From: Bin127 sp965203505
GTDB lineage: Bacteria > Chloroflexota > Dehalococcoidia > Lucifugimonadales > Lucifugimonadaceae
Direction of reading: 5' to 3'
DNA: 64,000 nucleotides
Assembly (NCBI GenBank): GCA_965203505.1
Contig: OZ241880.1
Coordinates: 310,001-374,000, forward strand
A model generated the notes under the pieces. It saw only the letters and a list, made by a program, of their open reading frames with translations, was not told the DNA's origin and did not search any database. Made by a program: the position numbers and the translations under genes. The first letter of the stretch is position 1, and each line of letters starts with the position of its first letter. This document shows, piece by piece, positions 44,168 through 52,511 of the stretch.

Positions 44168-45349
44168 TTGCCAAACCAACTGCGTGTCGGACTTGTCGGC
44201 GTAGGTCAACGAGGACTCAACCACCTGCAACAGCTCGTGAGACTACAGTCGGAGGAGATCGGCACGTTCGCAGCGATCGCCGACCCGTTCGCCGAAAACC
44301 TGAGCCCCGAAAAGATCAAACAGTGGGAACCCAACTACGACGAACGAGGCATGTCGCTCTTTTCGTCCGCAGACGAGATGATTTCATCGGGCGAGGTGGA
44401 TGTGATCTGGTTCGCCATGCCGCCCAACCAGCACCGCGGCGAGATCGAACGCGCCGCCGAAGCCGGCATCGCCGTCTTCGCCGAAAAACCCCAGACTCTC
44501 TTCTTCGACGAAGCCCTCTCCCAAGCCGAAGCCATCGACAAAGCCGGAATCCCCAACACCGTCGGCTTCCAGATGCGCTTCCACCCGGCGTATAAGGCGA
44601 TCCGCGACCACCTATCCGACAAGTGGACAGCGGCGATGATGATGGTCGCCGAGGGCGCCGTCGAGGGCCACGGCGTCAAGCACACGCACACCGAGGAGCG
44701 CGGCGGTCCCGAAAACCGGATCTGGACGGCCAACCGGGCTTGGTCAGGCACTTCCATGGTGGAGGCGGGCATACATCAGACCGACATCATGCGGTATTGG
44801 TCCGACGATGATGTCGAGTGGGTGCGGGCCTCGTATGTGGAGCGCCCCGAGCATCTGTGGGCGTCGGAGGGCGACAACCCGATCTACTACAACGTCACCT
44901 ACGGCTTCAAAAAGGGCGCAATCGGCACCTTGGTGTTCACGAAACCGGGGAGATCCTACTACAACGGACGCTTCGACTGCGTCATCTGGGAGCACGGCAC
45001 GATCAAGTTCGAAGGCAACCGCATCGTCGACTACCACTACGCAGGCGACGACTGGTCACCCGCCTTGCGACCCGGCATCGACGAGACCCGACACGTCATC
45101 TGCGATGACCCTGGCTACGACGGAATGGCGATCCCCAACACCTACGAGCTCGCAAAAACCTTCCTAGAATCCATCATCGACGACAACGAATCCCTAACCC
45201 GCAACACCTACCGCTCCTCCCTAAACTCCCTAGCTGCCGTCCTAGCAGCAAACACCTCAAACAACCTAAACGGCGAACAAGTCAACATCCAAGAATTCAT
45301 GCACAGCGACCGCTACGCCAAGTACCGGAGCCGCCCCGCGGGTATTTAG
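44168..45349 (+). CDS. Gfo/Idh/MocA-family oxidoreductase
   Basis: A 393-residue NAD(P)-dependent oxidoreductase. The dinucleotide-binding start 'LRVGLVGVGQRGLNHLQ' follows a TTG with AAAGGCGG upstream, which is why I prefer 44168 over an earlier start. 'VFAEKPQT' is the EKP motif, and 'MVEAGIHQTDIMRYW' holds the catalytic His-Asp region. Such enzymes oxidise sugars, inositols or their derivatives. Its C-terminal coding strand becomes C-rich like the following region. Confidence 0.88.
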   Translation: MPNQLRVGLVGVGQRGLNHLQQLVRLQSEEIGTFAAIADPFAENLSPEKIKQWEPNYDERGMSLFSSADEMISSGEVDVIWFAMPPNQHRGEIERAAEAGIAVFAEKPQTLFFDEALSQAEAIDKAGIPNTVGFQMRFHPAYKAIRDHLSDKWTAAMMMVAEGAVEGHGVKHTHTEERGGPENRIWTANRAWSGTSMVEAGIHQTDIMRYWSDDDVEWVRASYVERPEHLWASEGDNPIYYNVTYGFKKGAIGTLVFTKPGRSYYNGRFDCVIWEHGTIKFEGNRIVDYHYAGDDWSPALRPGIDETRHVICDDPGYDGMAIPNTYELAKTFLESIIDDNESLTRNTYRSSLNSLAAVLAANTSNNLNGEQVNIQEFMHSDRYAKYRSRPAGI

Positions 45350-45678
45350 CACCACCAAATCCGCTACCCATCCATTCCCATATCGCCCGATGGACACCAG
45401 TCATCCCGGCGAAAGCTGGCGCTTCAGCGGACGGAACGTCCATCCAGAGGGGCGGGGTAGTCGGGGTGCCCACGGGGCCGGGTTTCCCCCGCTGCGCGGG
45501 GGAAATGTCCGAAGGACAAAGGGGGCGCGAGCCATCTCACACCAAACGATAGGGGCGCGTCGCGTACACCCTCAAACCAACCTCAAACCAAACACCACCC
45601 CATTCACAAACCATTTCCACAACCAAAACGGTCATATAATCCACCAAATGCGCAACATATTGAACCGCCCATAAATCC
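45350..45678. other. Gene-free stretch holding repeat remnants
   Basis: About 330 bases with no gene. It contains GTCATCCCGGCGAAAGCTGG (45401-45420, a CATTCCGG-type unit) and one type B repeat, then an AT-richer stretch just before the HNH gene. Confidence 0.5.
45482..45526 (+). repeat. Palindromic repeat, type B
   Basis: TTTCCCCCGCTGCGCGGGGG followed by AAATGTCCGAAGGACAAAGG and GGGC. Located between the Gfo/Idh/MocA gene and the HNH gene. Confidence 0.8.
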
Positions 45679-46434
45679 GTGGATTTCAACCTCGAACACG
45701 AACAAAGCGTCAGATCAGCCGCGTTCAGTTGGCTGGCATCGCAGGTTTCTGGCGAAAATACGGTAATTAAACGAAACGATCTGCTTCGCGGATTCGACTA
45801 CGGCGGCGAACGTGTGTCGCTCATGTCGCAGCAAGGCATCTTCAAACCGAGGATCATTGACCTACCACTTTCGATAACGACCTCCCCGAAAAGCCCGTAC
45901 GACGATGAGATGGGCGCTGACAAGCTGCTCCGCTATAAGTACCGTGGCACCGACCCGCATCACCGAGACAACGTCGGACTACGTACGGCGATGCAGCACC
46001 AACTACCGCTCGTCTATTTCCACGGACTAGTCCCCGGCCGCTACATGGCAATCTGGCCGGTTTACGTAGTCGGCGACACACCAGGAAACCTCGAATTCTC
46101 CGTGACGTGCGAAGCGTCGACGATGATCGACCCGGTGTTCTCAGTGCAGGACGAAGGCGAACCGTTTGGCGAGCTGCGCCGAGAGTATGCCGCCGTCGAA
46201 GTCCAGCGACGCATACATCAAGGCGCATTTAGGGAGCGAGTACTCCGCGCCTACCGCCACCAGTGCGCGTTCTGCCAACTTCGGCACGGAGAGTTGCTGG
46301 ACGCAGCGCACATCACGCCCGACAGCGCGTTGCACGGAGAGCCAGTAGTCAGCAACGGCATGTCATTGTGCCGACTCCACCCGCGGCGTTTGACCGGTTT
46401 ACACGGGTGCATCCTAGGCGGTAAGGGGTGGTAA
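45679..46434 (+). CDS. HNH endonuclease, C-terminally truncated
   Basis: A 251-residue protein from GTG 45679. The N-terminal domain ('GLVPGRYMAIWPVYVVG') is typical of this HNH group and is probably a DNA-recognition module. The HNH core reads 'RHQCAFCQLRHGELLDAAHI' then 'PVVSNGMSLCRLH'. The family normally continues with 'H-x2-x-D-x-N-x-L' and about 50 more residues, but here the sequence switches after 'CRLH' to 'PRRLTGLHGCILGGKGW' and stops. The final HNH ligands are therefore missing. The break at about 46380 is next to the restriction-modification cluster, which suggests insertion or deletion there. Probably inactive. Confidence 0.72.
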   Translation: MDFNLEHEQSVRSAAFSWLASQVSGENTVIKRNDLLRGFDYGGERVSLMSQQGIFKPRIIDLPLSITTSPKSPYDDEMGADKLLRYKYRGTDPHHRDNVGLRTAMQHQLPLVYFHGLVPGRYMAIWPVYVVGDTPGNLEFSVTCEASTMIDPVFSVQDEGEPFGELRREYAAVEVQRRIHQGAFRERVLRAYRHQCAFCQLRHGELLDAAHITPDSALHGEPVVSNGMSLCRLHPRRLTGLHGCILGGKGW

Positions 46435-46466
46435 CTGGTGGAGCGGTAGAGTAAAATCCAACCATG

Positions 46467-46482
46467 CCGCCAGTGATGGCGG
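46467..46482 (+). promoter_or_regulatory. Short hairpin before the cytosine methylase
   Basis: CCGCCAGTGATGGCGG is a perfect 6-bp stem with a 4-base loop, ending 36 bases before the methylase GTG. It may be an autoregulatory site, since C5-methylases commonly control their own genes. Confidence 0.35.
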
Positions 46483-46518
46483 AATCCACCAAAACTAAAG
46501 AAGAGATAGAGACGACTA

Positions 46519-47460
46519 GTGGACGCAGTTTCTCTTTTCACAGGATGTGGAGGATCCGACAAGGGGTTGGTTGACTCTGGTTGGCGGGTTGTGATGGCAA
46601 ACGATATTTTGCCGTATGCCAAGGAGGTTTACGAAGCAAACCTTCCAGAGACGGATTTCCGGACCACCAGCATTAAGGAGATAAAAGCCTTTCCTTCGAC
46701 CGACTTGCTGATCGGTTGCTATCCGTGCCAAGGTTTTAGCCAAGGTGGTGCTCGCGACTCGGAACGCAGTGTCAACAGACTCTATCTGGAGTTCGATCGG
46801 GCCCTCAGAGGGATTAGCCCAAAGGCATTCGTAGTGGAGAATGTCGCAGGGATGGCTCGAAGCAACAATCTTCACATTTTGAACGACCAACTTGCCCGCT
46901 TCCGATCAGCTGGGTATCGGATTCCGGACCCGCTTATCATCAACTCAGTTGACTATGGATTGGCACAGGAACGACGACGCATCTTCATAGTGGGCATTCG
47001 ATCTGACATTGGATTGACGTATGAGTTCCCGAAACCGACGCATGGACCGGGGATCCAACCATTCAGAACGCAACGCGAGATGTTGAAAGCGTTCACAGAA
47101 AAGTGGCCCGAAGGCGAATTTTGTGACCAAGACTTCCACTGGTACTATCTTTCACGAAACCGATACCGTGGTTGGGATGAACCTAGCAAGACAATTCTTG
47201 CGAACGCTCGCCACATGCCGTTGCATCCAGATAGCCCCCGCATGATAAAAATCAGCACGGACAAGTGGGTCTTCGAAGGGGATGATCGAGACGCAAGGCG
47301 TCTTTCATTCAGAGAAGCTGCAGCACTTCAAGATTTGGCTGACTGGGAATTTCCGGACACCGTGCCTTTGATGAAGAAATACCAAGTCATCGGTAACGCT
47401 GTGCCGCCGATGCTTTTTAGGCAGATCGTAGACGCCATACCTAAGGAAGTTTTTGAGTAA
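46519..47460 (+). CDS. DNA (cytosine-5) methyltransferase
   Basis: A 313-residue C5 methylase. Motif I is 'SLFTGCGGSDKG', the catalytic Cys is in PCQ (69-71, 'GCYPCQGFSQGG'), motif VI is ENV (107-109), then 'AQERRRIF' and the C-terminal 'YQVIGNAVPP'. All catalytic motifs are intact. It starts at GTG. It faces three minus-strand genes (GHKL ATPase, nuclease, helicase) that complete a MORC-type restriction-modification system in which this enzyme protects the host DNA. Base composition is visibly lower in GC than in the flanking metabolic genes. Confidence 0.93.
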   Translation: MDAVSLFTGCGGSDKGLVDSGWRVVMANDILPYAKEVYEANLPETDFRTTSIKEIKAFPSTDLLIGCYPCQGFSQGGARDSERSVNRLYLEFDRALRGISPKAFVVENVAGMARSNNLHILNDQLARFRSAGYRIPDPLIINSVDYGLAQERRRIFIVGIRSDIGLTYEFPKPTHGPGIQPFRTQREMLKAFTEKWPEGEFCDQDFHWYYLSRNRYRGWDEPSKTILANARHMPLHPDSPRMIKISTDKWVFEGDDRDARRLSFREAAALQDLADWEFPDTVPLMKKYQVIGNAVPPMLFRQIVDAIPKEVFE

Positions 47461-47481
47461 TCAATCCCTCCAGATTCAAAC

Positions 47482-49029
47482 TCATTGTTGTGTTGGTGCA
47501 CGGTTGGAATTGATCACGCGCAAGAACTGGTCTTTGAACTTCCTGAAAGTGTGTGCAGGGACGTTTTGACCGCGCTTGCGAATCCCGCTCTCCACTAACG
47601 CGTCGGCGTAAAGATTGAGAGCGTATAGATTAAGTTTAGCTGGATCCCTACCAATCGCTCGATTGACGAAGGGATGATTTAAGTTAACGTACAGTAGCAA
47701 CTCTTCGTCCGTTGGCATCTCGAAGTGTGCGTGAACATCCGAATCGGCCAAATCGTCGAACCAATAAACTTTGAGGGTGGGCACATCCTCAGTGCCTACC
47801 TGGATATAAGTTGGCTGAGCGTCGGCGGCAGCAACAGCACGCTTCAAGCGTATTTCGGCATCTGCAGTCAAATCTCGGGCTGGTGGTGGACCTGTTTCTA
47901 CTATCGTCAGGGTTGAATCGACTTCGGCTCCCTGTAGTGAATCACTGGTGTTATCACCTGTAAGTTCCCCATCTGCTGACGTAGTTTTTGGCCCCGACTC
48001 GATCGATGAGTCGTCGAGTTTTTCAACGTATTCAGCGACGGCACTTTTGAGTTGGTTGATGAATTCGTTCTCCAGATCGCCATCCCAATCGAACGCATCT
48101 TTGGTCTGTGTCACAGGCCATTGGTCAAGATTTAGTTCGCCGACTAGCCGTTGGGCAGGATACTGGTTAGGCGCGCCGAATATTTCATGGGGTTTATATC
48201 CGTTGCCAGGTCCGCCGAGAACCAAGCGATTTCGCCGAAAAAGATGCATCCCCGCTCTTCTCGCTCGACCAGGGATTCTTATCCAAACTTTGCCAGTTAC
48301 TTCAAGACCAGACACGTCGAAATGTACATCTTTCTGCCATCGGTTTATAGTCCCATCCGGTAACTTTTCTTCGAAAACAGGATCAGGCTCCCACTCAAAA
48401 GATTCGCCGTTCCAATTGATCGAGATATCACCCAAATCAATATCTCTTCTATACATACTCGCGATATTTTCACGAACACTGTTAAGTGCTCGACCGCGGA
48501 AGGTCCTGTGGAGATTCTCGATCTCGATCCGCGTGTAGTGATCCAAAGGTTCTAATCCGAATCTTTGCGTTACGGTTATTGCATCCGGCTTCTCGGTCTC
48601 TAAACGACTAACATCAACGAACGCGTCGTACTCAATTTCGTTACCTAAACGCTTTGTGACTACCCGCCATCGACTTCCAAACCAACAGGCGGCCATTTTA
48701 AGGCCCATTCCAAACTCGGAACGACCATTAGTATTTTCAGGCGGACGATTTAGTTGGATCGCTCGTTCTAATTCGCTCCAATTCATCCCGTTGGCATTGT
48801 CCACGATAGCTAGAGTCTTGGCCTTGGAGTCATACGCGATATCAATTTCGAGTTTAGGCGTTCGACTAGTGACTTCAGCGATATTCTTTTTGTGATCAAA
48901 GTAGTTCTGGGTCGCATTATCTACAAATTCCGCTATTGCCGACCAAGGACGATAAGAAATTCTTCTGAAAGTGGCGTATACGCCCGAGTCAGGACGGATG
49001 TCGATGCTAAGCGATTTGGGCTTTTTCAC
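47482..49029 (-). CDS. MutL/MORC-like GHKL ATPase of a restriction system
   Basis: A 515-residue protein. The GHKL ATPase domain has N-box E34-x3-N38 in 'AEFVDNATQN', G1 DNANGM (77-82) and G2 EFGMGLK (105-111). A second beta-rich domain contains 'RRAGMHLFRRNRLV', characteristic of MORC-type proteins. A linker and a C-terminal domain follow. In bacterial restriction clusters, such ATPases are thought to act with the helicase to load or signal to the nuclease. Divergent end-to-end with the methylase. Confidence 0.86.
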   Translation of the reverse strand: MKKPKSLSIDIRPDSGVYATFRRISYRPWSAIAEFVDNATQNYFDHKKNIAEVTSRTPKLEIDIAYDSKAKTLAIVDNANGMNWSELERAIQLNRPPENTNGRSEFGMGLKMAACWFGSRWRVVTKRLGNEIEYDAFVDVSRLETEKPDAITVTQRFGLEPLDHYTRIEIENLHRTFRGRALNSVRENIASMYRRDIDLGDISINWNGESFEWEPDPVFEEKLPDGTINRWQKDVHFDVSGLEVTGKVWIRIPGRARRAGMHLFRRNRLVLGGPGNGYKPHEIFGAPNQYPAQRLVGELNLDQWPVTQTKDAFDWDGDLENEFINQLKSAVAEYVEKLDDSSIESGPKTTSADGELTGDNTSDSLQGAEVDSTLTIVETGPPPARDLTADAEIRLKRAVAAADAQPTYIQVGTEDVPTLKVYWFDDLADSDVHAHFEMPTDEELLLYVNLNHPFVNRAIGRDPAKLNLYALNLYADALVESGIRKRGQNVPAHTFRKFKDQFLRVINSNRAPTQQ

Positions 49030-49050
49030 TCGATGAATCCTTGTGTTTTT

Positions 49051-49851
49051 CTACTGTTCGACGATGAGCTCGGCGAGGTTTCTAGCGGGATCAATTACGC
49101 GCACTGTCGCGCGGACATGCTCAGGCACAATGGTCAAAGATAACACTAAACCAGGCCCGCGATCGAAATGTCGGACTTGAACGAATCGTGATTCGGGAGA
49201 ACCTGAAACGGCGGGGAGCCGTACCTTGTAAAAGGATGCAGGGAAATCTCTAGGAAGTTCCATGACTACGCTGTCTCCAAGTGAATCGCCGCGTCTCAAG
49301 GCATAAGTGTCAGGAGCGGATAACCGTGAGAACTCGCTTGGGAGACGATCAACCAGTAAAGCCCATCCGCCGATGTCACCGTAATATGGTTCTAGCACAG
49401 CGAGGTCGAATCCTGATTCTCGACATGTCCTTGATATCAGCTCAGTGTATTGATCCACGATGCAGAGGAGCCCAGGGTCTCTAGTCGTAAGGCGTATTAA
49501 CGTGTCAACACCAACGTCAGGAAATGCTCTCTGTAACGACGGCACAAGCAACCTATCATAGATGCCGTTACCAAGAGTTTCTAACTGTGGGGCGATATGA
49601 CCTGAAACCGAATGGGAAGCCAATTCGACCTCGACAACGTACCAATCTTCGAGATCGTTTGAGATTATGGCAATATCTGGTTTGGCACCGTGACCGTGCC
49701 AATCCTTGACGAGAGGCTTCCACCCAGCAGCCTTGTAGTTCGGCATGATGTGGTTGATGACCCGAAGCACCTGCGCTTCGAAGTCCCGTTCATATCTAGG
49801 AGTGCGTGGTTTGAAGGTTCGAGGTGGATTTTCAGTCAGGAATGATCTCAT
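49051..49851 (-). CDS. PD-(D/E)XK-type endonuclease
   Basis: A 266-residue protein with a nuclease core at 55-80: PD at 58-59 ('AKPDIAIISNDLEDW') and E74-x-E76 in 'YVVEVELASH', a PD-ExE version of the motif (Glu instead of Lys). The rest may be a target-recognition or effector domain. It overlaps the helicase stop by four bases (ATGA) and lies 21 bases from the ATPase gene, so helicase, nuclease and ATPase form one operon. It is the probable cleavage subunit of the system. Confidence 0.82.
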   Translation of the reverse strand: MRSFLTENPPRTFKPRTPRYERDFEAQVLRVINHIMPNYKAAGWKPLVKDWHGHGAKPDIAIISNDLEDWYVVEVELASHSVSGHIAPQLETLGNGIYDRLLVPSLQRAFPDVGVDTLIRLTTRDPGLLCIVDQYTELISRTCRESGFDLAVLEPYYGDIGGWALLVDRLPSEFSRLSAPDTYALRRGDSLGDSVVMELPRDFPASFYKVRLPAVSGSPESRFVQVRHFDRGPGLVLSLTIVPEHVRATVRVIDPARNLAELIVEQ

Positions 49852-51113
49852 TGGCCTTCAAACCATCGTACGCCAGCAACGCCTTCAAGTCTGACGGATT
49901 CGGCTCGTAAAGTTTCTGCTTCGCCCGGTAGAACATAGATCGTAACCACCGTTGCCGTTTTTTTGTCAGGATGAGGACGCAACACTCTACCGAGGCGCTG
50001 TATGCGTTGTCTTACCGATGTTGTCGAAGCGCTTATGATGCCGAATTCGGACTCGGGCACGTCTATTCCTTCGTCAAGCGCCCTGCATGTCACCAGTACG
50101 TCAATTTGGCCTCTCATGTAAAGCAGCAGGTTCAAGTACCGAGTTGGTGCACCGAGTTGCGAGTGATAGGCCCGCACCCGGTGTCCACGCCGCGTGAGTT
50201 CTGCAGCGATTTCGTTAGCAGATTGTATCGACTCGTGGAAAACGAGCCCACGGTGCCCCCTGAGGCGATCTACAAGAGCGATGGCAGCCGGCAATCGCGA
50301 AGTGACTCGTTGACTGTGTCGACTTCGCCTTAACAGCAAATTCCGAAGTCGCTTGGAAGTATCTAATCCGATTTCACGAAGTTGTTCGGATTCCATATGT
50401 ATAGCTCGATTGTCCGCTGCGAGCTGTCTCTGTTCCGTCTCATTGGGGGTTACTCGAAGATTCCACAGTTCGAATTCCGAGATCACGCCATCACGCGAAG
50501 CTTCCTCGTATCCATAGCGGTATACGATTGCTCCCAATTTGGCTGAAACTACCGTTTCGAAAAAGTCATCGTACTGTCGCTCAGGTGTTGCCGATAGCCC
50601 TAATGTTGCGACGTAACTGCCGTCCAATACTTTCCGATTGGTTGGGGATCCTGCACGGTGACATTCGTCAACAATGAGAAACCACTCATCTTTGCCGGTC
50701 AACTCCGAAGCAATTGCACGCATGCTGTCAAGCACGCCCAATGTGATCGTGGAATCTTGAGTGCGTCGCATCCCCCCACCAACGAGATCAATGTCGTCGT
50801 CGCCGAGGTCCAATTCATCGCGAAGAGCAACTCGCCACTGATCCATCAACGCGACTGTAGGAACCACAATCAATACCTTGACATCAGGGTATTGCTTCCA
50901 AACTTCCACTATGCACAACATAGCGAAGAATGTCTTGCCGCCTCCTGTCACGACGCTCACTACTCCCCTGAACTGTGACGACCAAGCGTCAAGTGCTTCG
51001 AGTTGCCAACGTCTAGGTTCTCGTCGTAGGTTTTTCGGGCTTGATGCTTGTTCCATAGGTTTCGATTGATCAAGTATCTGGAAGTCACCGAAGCCAACAC
51101 TCAAGGTGATCAA
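49848..51113 (-). CDS. SF2 helicase of a restriction system
   Basis: A 421-residue helicase in the type III/UvrB-like group: Walker A TGGGKT (56-61), DECH (about 148-151, 'IVDECHRAG'), 'SATPER', and motif VI 'QRIQRLGRVLR'. It uses ATP to move on or remodel DNA. First gene of the three-gene minus-strand operon. The TTG start at 51113 could be replaced by ATG 51056 ('MEQASSPKNL'), which starts closer to the conserved domain; neither has a clear ribosome site. Confidence 0.9.
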   Translation of the reverse strand: MITLSVGFGDFQILDQSKPMEQASSPKNLRREPRRWQLEALDAWSSQFRGVVSVVTGGGKTFFAMLCIVEVWKQYPDVKVLIVVPTVALMDQWRVALRDELDLGDDDIDLVGGGMRRTQDSTITLGVLDSMRAIASELTGKDEWFLIVDECHRAGSPTNRKVLDGSYVATLGLSATPERQYDDFFETVVSAKLGAIVYRYGYEEASRDGVISEFELWNLRVTPNETEQRQLAADNRAIHMESEQLREIGLDTSKRLRNLLLRRSRHSQRVTSRLPAAIALVDRLRGHRGLVFHESIQSANEIAAELTRRGHRVRAYHSQLGAPTRYLNLLLYMRGQIDVLVTCRALDEGIDVPESEFGIISASTTSVRQRIQRLGRVLRPHPDKKTATVVTIYVLPGEAETLRAESVRLEGVAGVRWFEGQ

Positions 51114-51181
51114 GCGGATTCTACGATACGGAATTCGCTGTGTAAAAAGGAAGACTTCTGCACAGGAGTGGGGAACCTAGT

Positions 51182-51442
51182 CTACGAGAAGTCATTGGGG
51201 CCGACGGCTATGTAGTTGGGATTCAACTCGTACACGTTGCCCGGTGTGTCGGCGAAGTGATAGAAGCCGCTGCGGACCTCTATGGGTGGGTTTGGGGCGG
51301 TATTGTAGTGGTGGAGTTCGGAGTAGGCGATCTCCAGTCGGTAGAAGTTAGGGCTGGACATCATGACTTGGGTGCCGACGGTCATGGTTATGGGGCCGAT
51401 GGCGTCGTGGTCTCGAACACCCCGGCGCCTTATCCGATCCAA
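51182..51442 (-). pseudogene. C-terminal fragment resembling an enolase-superfamily enzyme
   Basis: An 86-codon reading whose homologous part ('TQVMMSSPNFYRLEIAYSEL', then 'DTPGNVYELNPNYI') resembles the C-terminal end of mandelate racemase/rhamnonate dehydratase-type proteins. The barrel with the active site is absent: the 5' side runs into the R2 region. It is best read as a gene remnant left after deletion. The family assignment is moderate. Confidence 0.5.
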
Positions 51443-51563
51443 TCATCCTAACCCCAGTCCTAGCCCATCAAGAGAGCGCCTTACCTCTAACGCAAGCGCC
51501 CCAAACCTCCAACAACAAAATCCCCCCAATCCCCCCTTCAATCCCAAAAATCCCAATTCAGAT

Positions 51564-51591
51564 TTGACTCCTGAAACATCTGTAGTATATT
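51564..51591 (+). promoter_or_regulatory. Promoter of noncoding locus R2
   Basis: TTGACT, 16 bases, TATATT, with the same upstream block (AATCCCAAAAATCCCAATTC at 51540-51559) and the same spacing as the R1 promoter. Confidence 0.65.
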
Positions 51592-52108
51592 TAAAGACAG
51601 ATCGACATCTACACAGTGCTGCGCAGACGTGTGCAGACCCCCGTCCCAAACGGCCACAGGGATCACGTGAGGAAACGAAGGCAAAACGGCATAGACAGCG
51701 CGTCAACCAAAGCGCCGAGTCGGACCGTCATCAGTTACTCCGGCGGCGTCCCTCATCGGATCGGAAATCCGGTGCAAGGTCGGGAGGGCCGTGCCGAAGC
51801 GTGGGAGGAAAAGTTCCCGGAGCGCGGCGCATAAGTCCTGCGTCGCAAAGCGAGCCAGCTCGCATCCGTTCGACGGATGCGTTGCCAAGGGCCGGGAGAC
51901 CTGAACGTGGAGCCGACATAAACCTACTCCTGTCCGCCGCAGGAGGGAGGCTACAGCGCGAGTGAAGCCCGGGAAGAGCTGATCCAAGGAAGGCGGCGCA
52001 ATCCGAACGGCGGCCCCAGCCGTCGAGCCGACTTCCATGCCCGCGGTCTGGCGACGCGAGCCGCGCTGGAAAACGGAAGCTAGCGGTTTGCAACACGCTC
52101 TGCGCAGC

Positions 52109-52165
52109 ATCTGACCCCTCTCCGGGGTCGACCTTTTCGGCAATCCGAAAAGGCGATGGAGAGGG
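52109..52165 (+). repeat. Diverged hairpin unit related to type C
   Basis: CCCCTCTCC...GGAGAGGG encloses CCTTTTCGG/CCGAAAAGG and ends with 'AAAAGGCGATGGAGAGGG', which parallels the type C box 'GAAGGCGATGGGGG'. It lies near the 3' part of R2. Confidence 0.45.
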
Positions 52166-52235
52166 AAGGAGCCGAGGTCCCGGCCGGGGCCGACGCTCGA
52201 GGCGAGGACCTGTCTTTACGGGACCGAAGACCCTA

Positions 52236-52269
52236 GCTGCCGGGCCTTCCCCCGGGAAGGCCCGGCAGC
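52236..52269 (+). terminator. Strong hairpin at the end of R2
   Basis: A perfect 16-bp inverted repeat (GCTGCCGGGCCTTCCC and its complement, 2 bases between). No T-tract follows, so it may stabilise or define the RNA end rather than act as a classical terminator. Confidence 0.5.
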
Positions 52270-52323
52270 AACCCCGAACAAACCACCGGGTGGGAGCGGA
52301 CATATAAACACGTACGAAAACAA

Positions 52324-52385
52324 CCGTAGGGGCGATCCCTCGTGGTCGCTCACCACCATCCGTAGGGGCGATCCCTCGTGGTCGC
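52324..52385 (+). repeat. Two tandem direct repeats, 26 bases, period 36
   Basis: CCGTAGGGGCGATCCCTCGT plus GGTCGC occurs at 52324-52349 and 52360-52385. Each unit can fold through GGGGCGA/TCGCCCC-like pairing. Unrelated to types A-C. Confidence 0.7.
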
Positions 52386-52511
52386 CCGGGGCGGACGCGG
52401 GTTTACCACCCACCCCCCATCAAACCCCATCACAAAAATCAGCGTAATCAGCGGTTCAGACAATCCCCCCACAAATTCCCCCATCCGCAACTCCTATATA
52501 ACCTTTCCCTG

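Larger units (their letters stand above)
51598..52270 (+). ncRNA. Probable long structured RNA, R2
   Basis: About 670 bases, strongly GC-rich, with no believable protein, running from the R2 promoter to a strong hairpin. Conserved with R1: GTGCAGACCCCC (51631), GGGATCA (51659), CCAAGG (51885), the CTCCTG/CAGGAG stem-loop (51927-51945), GGCTACAGC (51949), AGCCGTC (52017) and CGGTCTGGCGACG (52044). Extra hairpins here include CGCATCCG/CGGATGCG (51861-51881) and CCTTTTCGG/CCGAAAAGG (52131-52153). It has no insertion in the stretches where R1 carries repeats, so it may represent the simpler form. Class unknown. Confidence 0.55.

Noticed and set aside
51805..51830. Possible RNase P RNA (GAGGAAAAGTTCCCGGAG)
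   Set aside because: It superficially matches the GAGGAAAGTCC core, but the conserved 3' half (GGTAAGAGC and ACAGAA elements) is absent and R1 lacks the motif.
51760..51845. Resemblance to a cobalamin riboswitch (GGAAATCCGGTGCAAGGTC)
   Set aside because: Only the GGAAnCCGGTG box fits. The later GCCACTG-like and closing elements are not found, it sits mid-way in R2, and the next gene is over 600 bases away and not a cobalamin gene.
51731..52303. Minus-strand open frames across R2
   Set aside because: They arise from high GC with few stops. No protein-like pattern is shared with R1, whereas RNA pairing is.
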